NCBI GenBank assembly: GCA_014238125.1
Contig: JABABS010000048.1
Coordinates: 1-52,178 of the forward strand
Origin: Phycisphaerales bacterium
Lineage (GTDB): Bacteria; Planctomycetota; Phycisphaerae; Phycisphaerales; SM1A02
Reading direction: 5' to 3'
DNA length: 52,178 bases
Both the position numbers and the translations under genes were made by a program. This document shows, one piece after another, positions 36,387-45,216 of this stretch; position 1 is the first letter of the stretch, and every line of letters starts with the position of its first letter. A model generated the notes under the pieces. That model saw only the letters and a list, made by a program, of their open reading frames with translations, was not told the origin of the DNA and made no database searches.

Positions 36387-36952
36387 TGCTTGAACAACAA
36401 AAAGGTGTGTTTTCTAGTGGGGGTTTGGAAGAAAGCGCACTGCGTTTGGGGATGAGATGGTTTATTGGTTCGCTTGCAGTTTTTTTGCTTGCTTCAGTTG
36501 TAGCGATTGTTGTCATTAGAACGCAAATAGAAAATTGGCCAAATCTGCCACCTGTTCCAACGTCGCTTTGGTGGAGCACTGGTTTTATTGTGGCGAGTAC
36601 TATTGCAATGCAAAAAATAAAACGAGTTTGGAATCCTGCATCGATGTGGGCATCCATCGTACTTATTTTTTTGTTTCTTTTGTTTCAAATTCTTGCTGCG
36701 TTGCAATGGCACGAAGCGTTATCCACAGTAGCAGAGAGTGACGAAGTAGTTGCGATAGCGCGAATGGCCTTATATGTATTGATATTTTTACACGGAATGC
36801 ATGTGATTGGCGGCTTGGTGCCACTTGCACTTATCTCTACTAAAAACGGGTATTCCAATCACAAACCACTTGTGCCACTACTCGTGACGTATTGGGATTT
36901 TATTTGCTGTATTTGGATTCTGTTTTTTGTCGTAATTTTATTATTGCGGTAA
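36386..36952 (+). CDS. coxC: Cytochrome c oxidase subunit III-like protein
   Basis: 188 residues, about five helices, with the subunit III motif FLHGMHVIGGLVPLALI near residue 135. Typical bacterial subunit III has seven helices and 200-260 residues; this five-helix form matches short caa3/bo3-type versions. It is the last gene of the oxidase unit, and its 3' end overlaps the convergent DUF3179 gene by 12 bases. Confidence 0.85.
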   Translation: MLEQQKGVFSSGGLEESALRLGMRWFIGSLAVFLLASVVAIVVIRTQIENWPNLPPVPTSLWWSTGFIVASTIAMQKIKRVWNPASMWASIVLIFLFLLFQILAALQWHEALSTVAESDEVVAIARMALYVLIFLHGMHVIGGLVPLALISTKNGYSNHKPLVPLLVTYWDFICCIWILFFVVILLLR

Positions 36953-37987
36953 GGAGACAAGTTTGGATTCGGGGTGGTTTGCGAACCACGTAAACCACAA
37001 GGCTCTTGTTGCTTTAACTTGCTCTCCGAGAATTGTTTTAACAGAGGCAGTGAGTGGGTTTTCCTTGACGAGAAAGGTAAGGTTGTTTCCCTCGTCAACG
37101 TATTGGTCATCAGTACCCTTCGCGTGAACTAACGCAGGAATTGAATAGACTAAATCTCCCCCTTCAACATGTACAACAATCACAGGTGTTTTTGGGTTGT
37201 TCTCAGTACTCGGCATTGGAGCGGTTGGAAAGTAAATTTTTTCAGTTCGGAAATACAACTCGGGGCTTGCTTTTCGATACCTCTTCTTTAGTTGTTTGTT
37301 TGGACCAAGCGACGTTGTATTTGGATGTATTTGGAACCACTGTCTCCAACTTACAACATCGTGAGGGATAGAACGTAGTTGTTTGTCTGGTCCAGTTACC
37401 GATTTTGAAATGATTGAAGCATAAAGTTGTTCGTTTCCAACAGTTTCTTGAAGTTGGTAAAACAGCATGCCTCCGTTTCCAGTAAGTCCACTGTTTGCAA
37501 AATAAGCATCTTGTTTTCTTTCAAAGACAGCAAGGTGACCACTTGGCCAATGCCAGACAATCGAAATAGGCACGCCACCAAGCGTGTCATTAACAATTTC
37601 GTGCACGTGTAAAAAATGAAGTGGATAGGCACGAGACTCGTCGTTTATCTCAACACCAACAACAAGGTCCTTGCTCACAACTAGTGGATCACGCTTTGAA
37701 CTATTTCGCACTGTAATTTCTTCGGAAGAAAGGATGAGTGGGTCTGTTATTACCGGTGACATGTTCCGATGTCGCATTGATGGAACCACCAATTCTCTAT
37801 CAATTTGTAAGTTAGAGAGATCAAAGGCGTATGATTCTATCGTTTGATTGTCTCCCGGTGGCAGGTTTGAAAGTCTGAAAATTGCAGGAGCAACTGCCCA
37901 CGCAATGATCGCAATAAGGACAATGCCTGTCATCAGTAGCACCCAGCCGCCACCGCGGAATGTCAATCGAATAGGTTCGTTCGTCAT
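36941..37987 (-). CDS. DUF3179 family protein lacking the usual Cys motif
   Basis: 348 residues. An N-terminal membrane helix (GWVLLMTGIVLIAIIAWAVAP) is followed by a DUF3179-like domain: DESRAYPLHFLHVHEIVNDTLGGVPISIV matches the family core in two consecutive stretches. In most relatives the next residues are YCPL; here they are WHWP. The protein is downstream of, and overlaps by 4 bases, heme O synthase, so it is co-transcribed with an oxidase assembly gene. Function unknown; a role in copper or heme handling is only a guess. Confidence 0.75.
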   Translation of the reverse strand: MTNEPIRLTFRGGGWVLLMTGIVLIAIIAWAVAPAIFRLSNLPPGDNQTIESYAFDLSNLQIDRELVVPSMRHRNMSPVITDPLILSSEEITVRNSSKRDPLVVSKDLVVGVEINDESRAYPLHFLHVHEIVNDTLGGVPISIVWHWPSGHLAVFERKQDAYFANSGLTGNGGMLFYQLQETVGNEQLYASIISKSVTGPDKQLRSIPHDVVSWRQWFQIHPNTTSLGPNKQLKKRYRKASPELYFRTEKIYFPTAPMPSTENNPKTPVIVVHVEGGDLVYSIPALVHAKGTDDQYVDEGNNLTFLVKENPLTASVKTILGEQVKATRALWFTWFANHPESKLVSLPQ

Positions 37988-38895
37988 AGTGCAACCAATA
38001 CTGTTTCTGAGAAGTCAACGTATTGCCTTGAAATCAACATGCAGATAAAGAGCAGGGGGAGGTACATAATACTTGTGAGAAACATTTTCATTGCATTTTC
38101 ATTGTTCGGTGCACGCCAAAACTTAAACGAGATATAAGTAAACCATAAACTTAAAACAGAACCACTGATAGCAAAAAACTGAGTTGTTATACCTTCACTT
38201 GTAAACAATAAGCAGAGTGGAACCAAACACAAAGCGGCGAGCACGCTGACTCTTCCGGTGAGTTCCCCGGTTGGGTCAAGTGAGGGGAGCATAGTAAAAC
38301 CACCGCGCTCGTAATCATCCTTGTACATCCAAGCGAGAGCGAGAAAGTGTGGAATCTGCCACAAGAATAAAATGCCCCCCATAATCCAAGCGCCGCTTGA
38401 TAGTGTTCCAACAGCTGCTACCCAACCAATAAGTGGTGGAAGGGCGCCGACAATTGCACCAATGAATGTATTGAATGTCGTCCTTGGTTTGAGAGGCGTG
38501 TAAATAAACGCATACGTTAGAATTGTAAGAAGAGAAATACCAGCCGCTGCTGGATTTGCTCCAAAGGCGAGTATGGAGAGTCCGCTGTACGTGAGAAGGA
38601 CGCCGACAATGAACGCATGCAACATTGAGATTCGCCCAGACGGAATCGGACGATCTTTGGTTCGGGACATTTTTGCGTCTCGTTTGCGTTCAAAGAGTTG
38701 GTTCCACGTTGCAGCAGCAGTAGCACTTAAAGTAGTTCCAATAAGCGTCCAAAGAAAAGCCACCCAGTCGATACCAAGTTCGCTCGCCATTAGAAATGCA
38801 ACGCCAGTACTCATGACAACGAGTAGACTTAATTTTATTTTGGTGAGTTCACAGTACGCTTGAAAGAGGGACTGTTTTGAAGGTTGTTCTGTCAT
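37984..38895 (-). CDS. ctaB: Protoheme IX farnesyltransferase (heme O synthase)
   Basis: UbiA-type membrane prenyltransferase adding a farnesyl group to heme B to give heme O. 303 residues, about nine helices. Motifs are the first Asp-rich site NQLFERKRDAKMSRTKDRPIPSGR and the second site YKDDYERGGFTMLP, each split across family-conserved blocks. It diverges from heme A synthase at 38968, so heme O and heme A synthesis are encoded back to back beside the oxidase. Confidence 0.93.
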   Translation of the reverse strand: MTEQPSKQSLFQAYCELTKIKLSLLVVMSTGVAFLMASELGIDWVAFLWTLIGTTLSATAAATWNQLFERKRDAKMSRTKDRPIPSGRISMLHAFIVGVLLTYSGLSILAFGANPAAAGISLLTILTYAFIYTPLKPRTTFNTFIGAIVGALPPLIGWVAAVGTLSSGAWIMGGILFLWQIPHFLALAWMYKDDYERGGFTMLPSLDPTGELTGRVSVLAALCLVPLCLLFTSEGITTQFFAISGSVLSLWFTYISFKFWRAPNNENAMKMFLTSIMYLPLLFICMLISRQYVDFSETVLVAL

Positions 38896-38967
38896 CGTTG
38901 CCTCAAGTCTAGGTAGGTGTTGTTACATTTCTGCAGTCGAAGCAGAGTAGTATATGTATCTTTCAGC

Positions 38968-40272
38968 ATGAAAACATTCCAAACAATCCCTCGAATCTTG
39001 ACATTGTCATTCACGGCAACAACAGCGATGTGGGTGTTCAGTTATATGACGCTCTTATTTGCAGGACCCTCAAGTGGTGAGGTCCTTTTTGTCCTTGCAG
39101 GGCTGAGTTTGGTTCTCGCTGGAATGGTCAACGCGGCGTACGGGGGCAATTCCATTCAATCATTGTGGATAGGTGGAATTTCAGCTTTCCTGAACTTGCT
39201 GTTGCTTGGCAGCTTGATTGGCGAATCTGAGGAATTGCTTTCAAAAGCACTACTTTGGTTTGGTATTTTGCTTCTGGGTTCAGCAGGTTTAACATTTACG
39301 GGTGGAAGAATTGGCCAAAAAATGAAATTTTGCACTCAAGCATTCGATTGGCAGTATGAATTTTTTGTATCAACTTCATTGTTGGTGTTTTTGATGCTTG
39401 TTACTGGTGGGCTTGTAACTGGTTTAGAGGCAGGACTTGCAGTTCCTGATTGGCCAAATAGTTATGGGCACAACATGTTGCTTTATCCGCTTACTGAAAT
39501 GGTTTCATCAGAAAACAAAGGTGTTTTTTTTGAACATGCGCATCGGCTAACTGGCATGTACGTTGGGCTTGCTTCAGTTGTAATGGTGGTTTGTGCGTGG
39601 CGATGGAGTTCTAGCTTATTGGTTCGCGCGGTTGCAACAATTGTTTTTCTGATGGTCTGCACACAAGGCTTGCTCGGTGGACTTCGTGTGACAGGACATT
39701 TGACAATGAGCCAAGACAGAGAAATACTCAATCCAAATCTTTGGATTGGCGTTGTGCATGGCGTTGTTGGGCAATTGATTTTTGCAGGTTTTGTTTGGAT
39801 TGCAGCGATGATGTCACCTGCTTGGAAAGACCGATCCATTGATACTAATACAACAAAGAAAGATGTTCGACTAGGTTTTATTCTTGTATGCGCTATGGTC
39901 TTTCAATTGATACTAGGCGCGGTGTATCGCCACATGTTGGGAGATGAAACACTCGCACCCAAAGCAACACACATTTTGTATACGCATATTTTTGTTGCGT
40001 TTGTTGTATTGGTTGTTGTTGTTCTTTTTGGGCTTCGTCTTCTTGCTATAGAAAATAACGTTTTGAAAACATATGGAAAGATATTGCTTGCGCTCGTGGG
40101 CTTGCAGATATTACTCGGCGGGGGCGCATTGATCGCAATCCTATTGAAATCTGGGGATTCGATTTCAGTGTATGAAGTCATACTCACAACGCTTCACCAA
40201 GCAAATGGCGCTTTACTTCTCGGTGCAAGTGTTGCAAGTTTGGCTTGGGTGAGGAGAACTTCCCGCGTATAA
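38968..40272 (+). CDS. ctaA: Heme A synthase (COX15/CtaA family)
   Basis: Oxidises heme O to heme A. 434 residues from ATG 38968; a GTG at 38917 is in frame but its extension is not hydrophobic and overlaps the intergenic promoter region. The core has LVTGGLVTGLEAGLAVPDWP, EHAHRLTGMYVG and, in the second half, LILGAVYRHMLG and TTLHQANGALLLG. These give the four heme-binding His positions of two four-helix bundles. The first ~110 residues are extra hydrophobic helices. No Shine-Dalgarno is seen. Confidence 0.9.
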   Translation: MKTFQTIPRILTLSFTATTAMWVFSYMTLLFAGPSSGEVLFVLAGLSLVLAGMVNAAYGGNSIQSLWIGGISAFLNLLLLGSLIGESEELLSKALLWFGILLLGSAGLTFTGGRIGQKMKFCTQAFDWQYEFFVSTSLLVFLMLVTGGLVTGLEAGLAVPDWPNSYGHNMLLYPLTEMVSSENKGVFFEHAHRLTGMYVGLASVVMVVCAWRWSSSLLVRAVATIVFLMVCTQGLLGGLRVTGHLTMSQDREILNPNLWIGVVHGVVGQLIFAGFVWIAAMMSPAWKDRSIDTNTTKKDVRLGFILVCAMVFQLILGAVYRHMLGDETLAPKATHILYTHIFVAFVVLVVVVLFGLRLLAIENNVLKTYGKILLALVGLQILLGGGALIAILLKSGDSISVYEVILTTLHQANGALLLGASVASLAWVRRTSRV

Positions 40273-40273
40273 T
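40245..40273 (+). promoter_or_regulatory. Putative esterase promoter, 6 bases before ATG
   Basis: TTGGGT (40245-40250), 17-base spacer and a perfect TATAAT (40268-40273) are followed by GATCCT and ATG. The promoter sits across the ctaA stop and predicts a leaderless esterase mRNA. Confidence 0.55.
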
Positions 40274-40279
40274 GATCCT

Positions 40280-41794
40280 ATGTTAACAATACTTCTTATC
40301 GCAACAGCAATATTCGTAGAACCTGTCCCATCAGTCGAACCACAGGCACCGCTTCAATTTTCGGTTACACATGACGGTGATGGCGGCGAACTGGTTTCTG
40401 GTCGTTTGTACATCATGTTGACAAAAGGAAAAACCCCACTTATTGGTGGACCGAATTGGATGCATGCAGAACCTTTCTACTCACTTGATGTAGACAATTG
40501 GGCAAAAGATACACCGTTGATTGTTTCGCAAAATGCGAGAAATATCTCAGGACCACCATCTTCAGTTGGTGAAGGTCCGTGGAAAGCCATTGCGATTTTA
40601 CGTCGTAACAGAGATTCATCAAAACTAGCCGCAGTTGGTGGTTTGTATGGACCTGGTGTTTCGTTTGAGGGCAACGGGCAAACAGCAGGAACAATTGATT
40701 TAGTGATCGACAATCCAGTTCCAGAGCGAGACTGGAAACTACACAAAAACTTGCGATTGATTGAAACAAAAAGCGAGTTGCTCAGCGCGTTTTATGGCAG
40801 AGATGTAAATCATGGCGCGTGTGTTATTGTTCCCGACGATTACGATCCAGAACGTGAAGAACCCTATCCTGTTATGTATTGGATTGGGGGTTTTGGAAGC
40901 GATCATTACGGCGGTCGATTTATGAAAATGATGTATACCGCGTCGTATTACGATGACCAAATTTGCAGAGTGATATTAAATGCTGATTGCTACGGAGGTC
41001 ATCACGTCTTTGCTAATTCAGAAAACAATGGCCCTCGAATGACAGCATTGATGGATGAATTTATTCCGTTTCTCGAAGAAAAATATAATTTGGGTGGTTC
41101 TGCTGAAAAAAGATATCTTTCCGGACATTCTTCAGGTGGGTGGTCTTCTCTTTGGCTGCTCATTCAGAACCCAGATTTTTTTGAAGGCGTGTGGTCACTC
41201 GCACCAGATCCGATTGATTTTCATCATTTTCAAACGGCAAATCTATATGAAGAAAATGCGAACATGCTCTTTGATAAAGACGGTAAACCAAAACCAATCG
41301 CAAGAAGGGGAGAACAGCCAGTGTTGTTTGCTCCTGAATTTTCCAGAATGGAAAGTGTGCTTGTAGACGGAGGACAACTTGGCTCGTTTGAATGGGTATT
41401 TAGTCCGAGGGGAAATGATGGTCGCCCTAAGGAAATGTATGATAGGGAAACCGGTGCGGTAAATTCAGAAGTTGTCGAATATTGGAAACAATATGACATT
41501 AGAAAAATACTTGAGGACAACTGGGAAATACTTGCACCAAAGCTCACGGGAAAAATACACATTATTGCAGGTGGACTTGACACGTTTTATCTTGAACAGC
41601 CAGTTATAGATCTTGGTGCGTTATTCGTAGAGAAAAATTTTGATGCCATGATTCGAGTGATAGAAGGTGGAAACCACGGTTCAGTATTCAGAGGGATTGT
41701 GATTGTTGAAATGGACGAGTGGTTTGCAAGCAAACTTGGGCTTTCGAATTATCAAGCACCAATGCTTGGCCCTGAACCTCTCTCGGCAAAATGA
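40280..41794 (+). CDS. Secreted esterase, alpha/beta hydrolase (esterase D family)
   Basis: 504 residues. A signal peptide (MLTILLIATAIFVEP) and an N-terminal beta-rich domain (about 25-160) precede an esterase D-type hydrolase domain with VIVPDDYDP, YPVMYWIGGFG and the nucleophile elbow GHSSGGW (Ser284), and the likely catalytic His in EGGNHGSVF. Relatives include feruloyl/acetyl esterases and enterochelin esterase-like proteins; the substrate cannot be told. It overlaps the next gene by 4 bases (ATGA). Confidence 0.82.
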   Translation: MLTILLIATAIFVEPVPSVEPQAPLQFSVTHDGDGGELVSGRLYIMLTKGKTPLIGGPNWMHAEPFYSLDVDNWAKDTPLIVSQNARNISGPPSSVGEGPWKAIAILRRNRDSSKLAAVGGLYGPGVSFEGNGQTAGTIDLVIDNPVPERDWKLHKNLRLIETKSELLSAFYGRDVNHGACVIVPDDYDPEREEPYPVMYWIGGFGSDHYGGRFMKMMYTASYYDDQICRVILNADCYGGHHVFANSENNGPRMTALMDEFIPFLEEKYNLGGSAEKRYLSGHSSGGWSSLWLLIQNPDFFEGVWSLAPDPIDFHHFQTANLYEENANMLFDKDGKPKPIARRGEQPVLFAPEFSRMESVLVDGGQLGSFEWVFSPRGNDGRPKEMYDRETGAVNSEVVEYWKQYDIRKILEDNWEILAPKLTGKIHIIAGGLDTFYLEQPVIDLGALFVEKNFDAMIRVIEGGNHGSVFRGIVIVEMDEWFASKLGLSNYQAPMLGPEPLSAK

Positions 41795-42405
41795 ACGAGA
41801 GAGACGAACAGGAAAGTCGGCCTAGGTCACGCAAAGGCGAAAAGTTCATCGAATCATCTGTAGATGGCCCTTATCAATTTAATGATCAAGATTCTTTTCC
41901 AGATGCAATAGCATTAACCAAGGGGGAAGTGATAGTTCGCGCAACGATTGATGAACTTATAGACGCAATGTCAGCACTTGTATTTACGGAAGCGAGTTTT
42001 AGCGTTTCACAATTTGGAGATTTTCAACTTGCACTCAGTGATGCTGATCAACTCTTTCCTTTGTACGAACGCTTGATGTACGACCCCAATGTTCGTGGTT
42101 TGCCTTGGCTATTGACACACCTGTGGCAAATCGAAAATAATATGCAAGGAATCGTCGGAGAAACTATTGTTGCCCACGCAGATATTCCAGTTGACCAAGT
42201 CCACGCAGGTCTGCCGTTGCAATGTGAAAACGAATCCGCACCTCGCATAGATTGTTTTGTTGTTGATTATAAATCAGCTATTCCAGTAGACATACAAATA
42301 CGTAAAATTATTGTAGTTGCGCCGAGTGTGGAAGCTTGCGAAGTTTTTGCAAAAACCAATTGCGATTTTACTGTTTGTTGCTTCGTGTTGCAAGAAAATC
42401 AGTAA
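41791..42405 (+). CDS. Degenerate 6-phosphogluconolactonase-like protein
   Basis: 204 residues. The segment FQLALSDADQLFPLYERLMYDP, split here by family blocks, then LPWLLTHLWQIENN and ADIPVDQVHAG follow the 6PGL/DevB layout (LALSGGSTP..LYERL, LPW..VHLFQVDER, VPI..QVH). The catalytic and phosphate-binding residues have changed (SGGSTP to SDADQLF, DER to ENN), and no DGHTASLFP motif is present. It is therefore probably not an active lactonase. It is shorter than the family (230-260). Coupled to the esterase by ATGA, its 3' end overlaps ruvX by 38 bases. Confidence 0.6.
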   Translation: MNERDEQESRPRSRKGEKFIESSVDGPYQFNDQDSFPDAIALTKGEVIVRATIDELIDAMSALVFTEASFSVSQFGDFQLALSDADQLFPLYERLMYDPNVRGLPWLLTHLWQIENNMQGIVGETIVAHADIPVDQVHAGLPLQCENESAPRIDCFVVDYKSAIPVDIQIRKIIVVAPSVEACEVFAKTNCDFTVCCFVLQENQ

Positions 42406-42787
42406 GTATTTCTGCAGCTGCGATTGCGTCTCGGACACGTTTTTTCTGTTTGTGTGTTCGACCACTTTGTGACAAATGTTCTTCAGCAGCAACCGAAGTT
42501 AGCCGCTCGTCTTGAAAATGGATTTTTATTGAAGTTTGCGTTGCAATTTTTTCGCTAAATTTTTGGGTAAGTGTTGCTCTTGGTCCAACCGAGCCGTCCA
42601 TTTCAAGTGGTAATCCAAGAACAAGTGCGTCTGCGCCATGTTCTTGAATTGCTTTTTCAATTGCATCAACAAGCAGGGGACCTATTGGAATGTTTAACAC
42701 GGTAAGCGGGTGCACAATGTTGGGATCTTCATCTGCAATAGCTAGACCTGTACGTTTGTCACCTAAATCTACTGCGAGAAATCTCAT
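42368..42787 (-). CDS. ruvX: Putative pre-16S rRNA nuclease / Holliday junction resolvase YqgF
   Basis: 139-residue RNase H-fold nuclease that matures the 16S rRNA 5' end in E. coli. Motifs are MRFLAVDLGDKRTGLAIAD (catalytic Asp), VLGLPLEMDGSVGP, FQDERLTSVAAEEHL (Glu) and RDAIAAAEILTDFL (Asp), a complete set. It is the last gene of the plsC-ruvA-manC-ruvX operon and starts in the manC stop (ATGA). Confidence 0.92.
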   Translation of the reverse strand: MRFLAVDLGDKRTGLAIADEDPNIVHPLTVLNIPIGPLLVDAIEKAIQEHGADALVLGLPLEMDGSVGPRATLTQKFSEKIATQTSIKIHFQDERLTSVAAEEHLSQSGRTHKQKKRVRDAIAAAEILTDFLATRSNKQ

Positions 42788-43857
42788 TGTAATTTTGGAT
42801 CAACAGTTGCGTGCATTTCCTTGACACGCTGCGCTTCCGATGCGGGAAACACAAGGGTTGCATCTTTTGTGTGAATCACACACAGATCGTCGCAACCAAT
42901 CATAGTGATTGCATGCGATGGGTCGTCCGACACGGCAAGCGTGCGAGAGCAATCGATGGTGAAACTAGTTGTATCGCTGCAATTGCCATACTTGTCTGGC
43001 GACAGTGTTTCGCCGTAACTTGGCCATGAACCCACATCAAGCCATTCCACATCCATTGGAACTGTGCAAATCGAAATGTTTTCGTCACTCCCCGCTGGTT
43101 CCATCATTCCGTAGTCAACGCTAATTTTTGGAAGTGTTGGGTACACACGATCAAGAACTTCTTGTTGTTGCGGTGTTTCCCATGCTTCGCCAATAAGGGT
43201 AAGGCCAGCAGCAGAATCAGGTTGCATTCGAGCGATCGCATCAATAACTGTTTTGCAATGGAACACAAACATGCCACTGTTCCACGCAAAATTTCCAGAT
43301 GCAACATATTCTTCGGCGGTTGCGAGATCGGGTTTTTCGACAAATCTTTTGCATACATTTGCACTATTTCCGATGGGGTCACCAAGTTCAACATACCCGT
43401 ACCCAGTGGAAGGAAATGTTGGCGTGATACCAAAGGTGACAAACCGTGTGGGATCTTCTTCAACCAAAGAAAAGCCAATATCGAGACATTTCGCAAATTC
43501 TTTTTGCGGGCGTATGATGTGATCTGAAGTAAGCACAGCAAAAATAGCATCAGGATCAAGTTTGTGTAATACAGTTGCAGTAAATCCAACTGCGTTGAGC
43601 GTGTCACGCCCTTCGGGTTCGCCAATGAGTTGTGCAGGGGAAAAATTTGGCAATGATTTGCAAATCGCTTCGCAATGTTTTTGACCCGTGCAAATCCATC
43701 GATTTGCAGGATCAACAGTCCCCTCGAGTCTTTCCTCAGCAATTTGCAAAAGTGACTTGCCTTTGAAGAGAGGGATTAATTGTTTTGGTGTTTCGCCTCG
43801 GCTCATCGGCCAAAGTCTTGTACCACTTCCACCAGCCATAATCATTGCGTGTCTCAT
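42784..43857 (-). CDS. manC: Mannose-1-phosphate guanylyltransferase
   Basis: Forms GDP-mannose from mannose-1-phosphate and GTP. 357 residues with the nucleotidyltransferase signature MIMAGGSGTRLWPMSRGETP and PKQL, LTSDHIIRP, the FVEKPD motif and NSGMFVFH. It lacks the phosphomannose isomerase domain of bifunctional enzymes. It overlaps both ruvA (upstream) and ruvX (downstream) by 4 bases. The mix of sugar and recombination genes shows a compact operon rather than one pathway. Confidence 0.92.
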   Translation of the reverse strand: MRHAMIMAGGSGTRLWPMSRGETPKQLIPLFKGKSLLQIAEERLEGTVDPANRWICTGQKHCEAICKSLPNFSPAQLIGEPEGRDTLNAVGFTATVLHKLDPDAIFAVLTSDHIIRPQKEFAKCLDIGFSLVEEDPTRFVTFGITPTFPSTGYGYVELGDPIGNSANVCKRFVEKPDLATAEEYVASGNFAWNSGMFVFHCKTVIDAIARMQPDSAAGLTLIGEAWETPQQQEVLDRVYPTLPKISVDYGMMEPAGSDENISICTVPMDVEWLDVGSWPSYGETLSPDKYGNCSDTTSFTIDCSRTLAVSDDPSHAITMIGCDDLCVIHTKDATLVFPASEAQRVKEMHATVDPKLQ

Positions 43858-44471
43858 TGCGATCCTTTAAGTTGAAAAGAAGTTTGAACAAGTTGATCAG
43901 CAGTTTCAATGTGGGGTTCTCGGTCTATTGCAAGTCGGACAAGTTTTTTCGCATCTCTTGGAGATTCGCCAAGTTGTATAAGCATAGAAATTGCATCTTC
44001 ACCAAAAGTTGGCATTTTAATTTCAATATTCGGTATGACATCACCGATGAAGTTATCGATTTTCCCACTGAGTTCAGCGATGATTGTTTCGGCAGAACGC
44101 TTTCCTATTTCGGGCAACGAAAGCAATGCAGAACTATCTTTATTTGCGATGGCTGACGCGATTTCTCCAAAGGGTCGAATCAAAGCGCGAAGTGCCTTTC
44201 GGTTTCCGATTCCTTTTACTGTTGTAAAGAGTTGAAAAAATTCACGATCTCGATCGCATGCAAAACCAATGAGTCTTGGAATGAAAGATGATCCTTGAGA
44301 TTGTCCTTCAAAATAATGCATTGTGTGAAATTCGATCGAACTTCCGAGTTGATCGAGCAGTTTCTCGATATCTGCAGCGGGGATGAGCAATTCGTACGTG
44401 ATTGCTTCAACAGCAACCATCGCTTTGCCTTCTTCAATCGCAACAAGATTTCCACGTAAGCGAGTAATCAC
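43854..44471 (-). CDS. ruvA: Holliday junction branch migration protein RuvA
   Basis: DNA-binding subunit of RuvAB. 205 residues: an N-terminal OB fold (MITRLRGNLVAIEEGKAMV), two helix-hairpin-helix motifs (FTTVKGIGNRKALRAL and LLSLPEIGKRSAETIIAEL) and a C-terminal RuvB-contacting domain (MLIQLGESPRDAKKLVRLA). It starts 4 bases after the plsC stop. ruvB and ruvC are not in the window. Confidence 0.92.
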   Translation of the reverse strand: MITRLRGNLVAIEEGKAMVAVEAITYELLIPAADIEKLLDQLGSSIEFHTMHYFEGQSQGSSFIPRLIGFACDRDREFFQLFTTVKGIGNRKALRALIRPFGEIASAIANKDSSALLSLPEIGKRSAETIIAELSGKIDNFIGDVIPNIEIKMPTFGEDAISMLIQLGESPRDAKKLVRLAIDREPHIETADQLVQTSFQLKGSQ

Positions 44472-44475
44472 ACTA

Positions 44476-45189
44476 TTAGTTTACCAACGGCCAACCAGTT
44501 ATTTCAGCAATGCGGCGGCGAAGTTCGCTGGTTATTTCTTTTCCTGTTGTATTTTCTTTAAAGGAGCAGAGTTCTACGAATTTTAAGGTTGAATGAGACC
44601 GTTTCACCATTGCTTTTGCCATCTCACTATTTTGGGGTGTGCCCTCAACAATGGCAAGGAGAACGTTGGCATTTGTTTTGGCGATCATCGCGCCGGCGCC
44701 CTCAAGAAATGGGTGCACAGAATTTCGTGGCTCTTTGATCCCGCCTTCAGGAAAGATGCCAATGACGCCGTTTTTTCGAAGATGTCGTAGGGCGGTTCGA
44801 AGTCCTGCGGTGTCGTTGCCATCTCGGGCAACGGGAATGATTCCGCCTAGTTTCCATACAAAATCGGCGGCGGGGAGCATAAATTCTTCCGCCATGAGCC
44901 AACGTATCTTAAAACGACATTGTGCTTGCACCAATAGGGGGTCAATGGGGCTTTGGTGATTGCAGATCACTACAAGGGGCCCCGGAGTGAGCGTGTTTGG
45001 AACAATGTCAGTGCCTGTGGCTTTTAGGCGGTGGAAAAAATGTACATATATCCAGTTCAGGTACCACAATATCGCAGAAGGTCCATCGCCCATTACACGT
45101 CGCCCCATTGCAGGGAGAGCGAAAAAATAAATCGCTCCCATGATCAATAGCCAAGAAGCAACTCCATACACAATCCATTCTAATAACAC
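44476..45189 (-). CDS. plsC: 1-acyl-sn-glycerol-3-phosphate acyltransferase (PlsC family), copy 2
   Basis: 237 residues with one N-terminal helix (VYGVASWLLIMGAIYFFALP), block I NHQSPIDPLLVQAQ (HX4D), block III IFPEGGIKEPR and block IV. It differs clearly from copy 1 at 5476-6186. It starts with GTG at 45189, and a TAGCAT hexamer (45196-45201) ends 6 bases before it with no Shine-Dalgarno. It is the head of the ruvA-manC-ruvX operon. Confidence 0.85.
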   Translation of the reverse strand: MLLEWIVYGVASWLLIMGAIYFFALPAMGRRVMGDGPSAILWYLNWIYVHFFHRLKATGTDIVPNTLTPGPLVVICNHQSPIDPLLVQAQCRFKIRWLMAEEFMLPAADFVWKLGGIIPVARDGNDTAGLRTALRHLRKNGVIGIFPEGGIKEPRNSVHPFLEGAGAMIAKTNANVLLAIVEGTPQNSEMAKAMVKRSHSTLKFVELCSFKENTTGKEITSELRRRIAEITGWPLVN

Positions 45190-45216
45190 ATCTTCATGCT
45201 ACCAAAAAGGCACACC

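Noticed and set aside
41791-42405. Active 6-phosphogluconolactonase
   Set aside because: The SGGSTP, DER and DGHTASLFP motifs are altered or missing, so only a fold-level relation is claimed.
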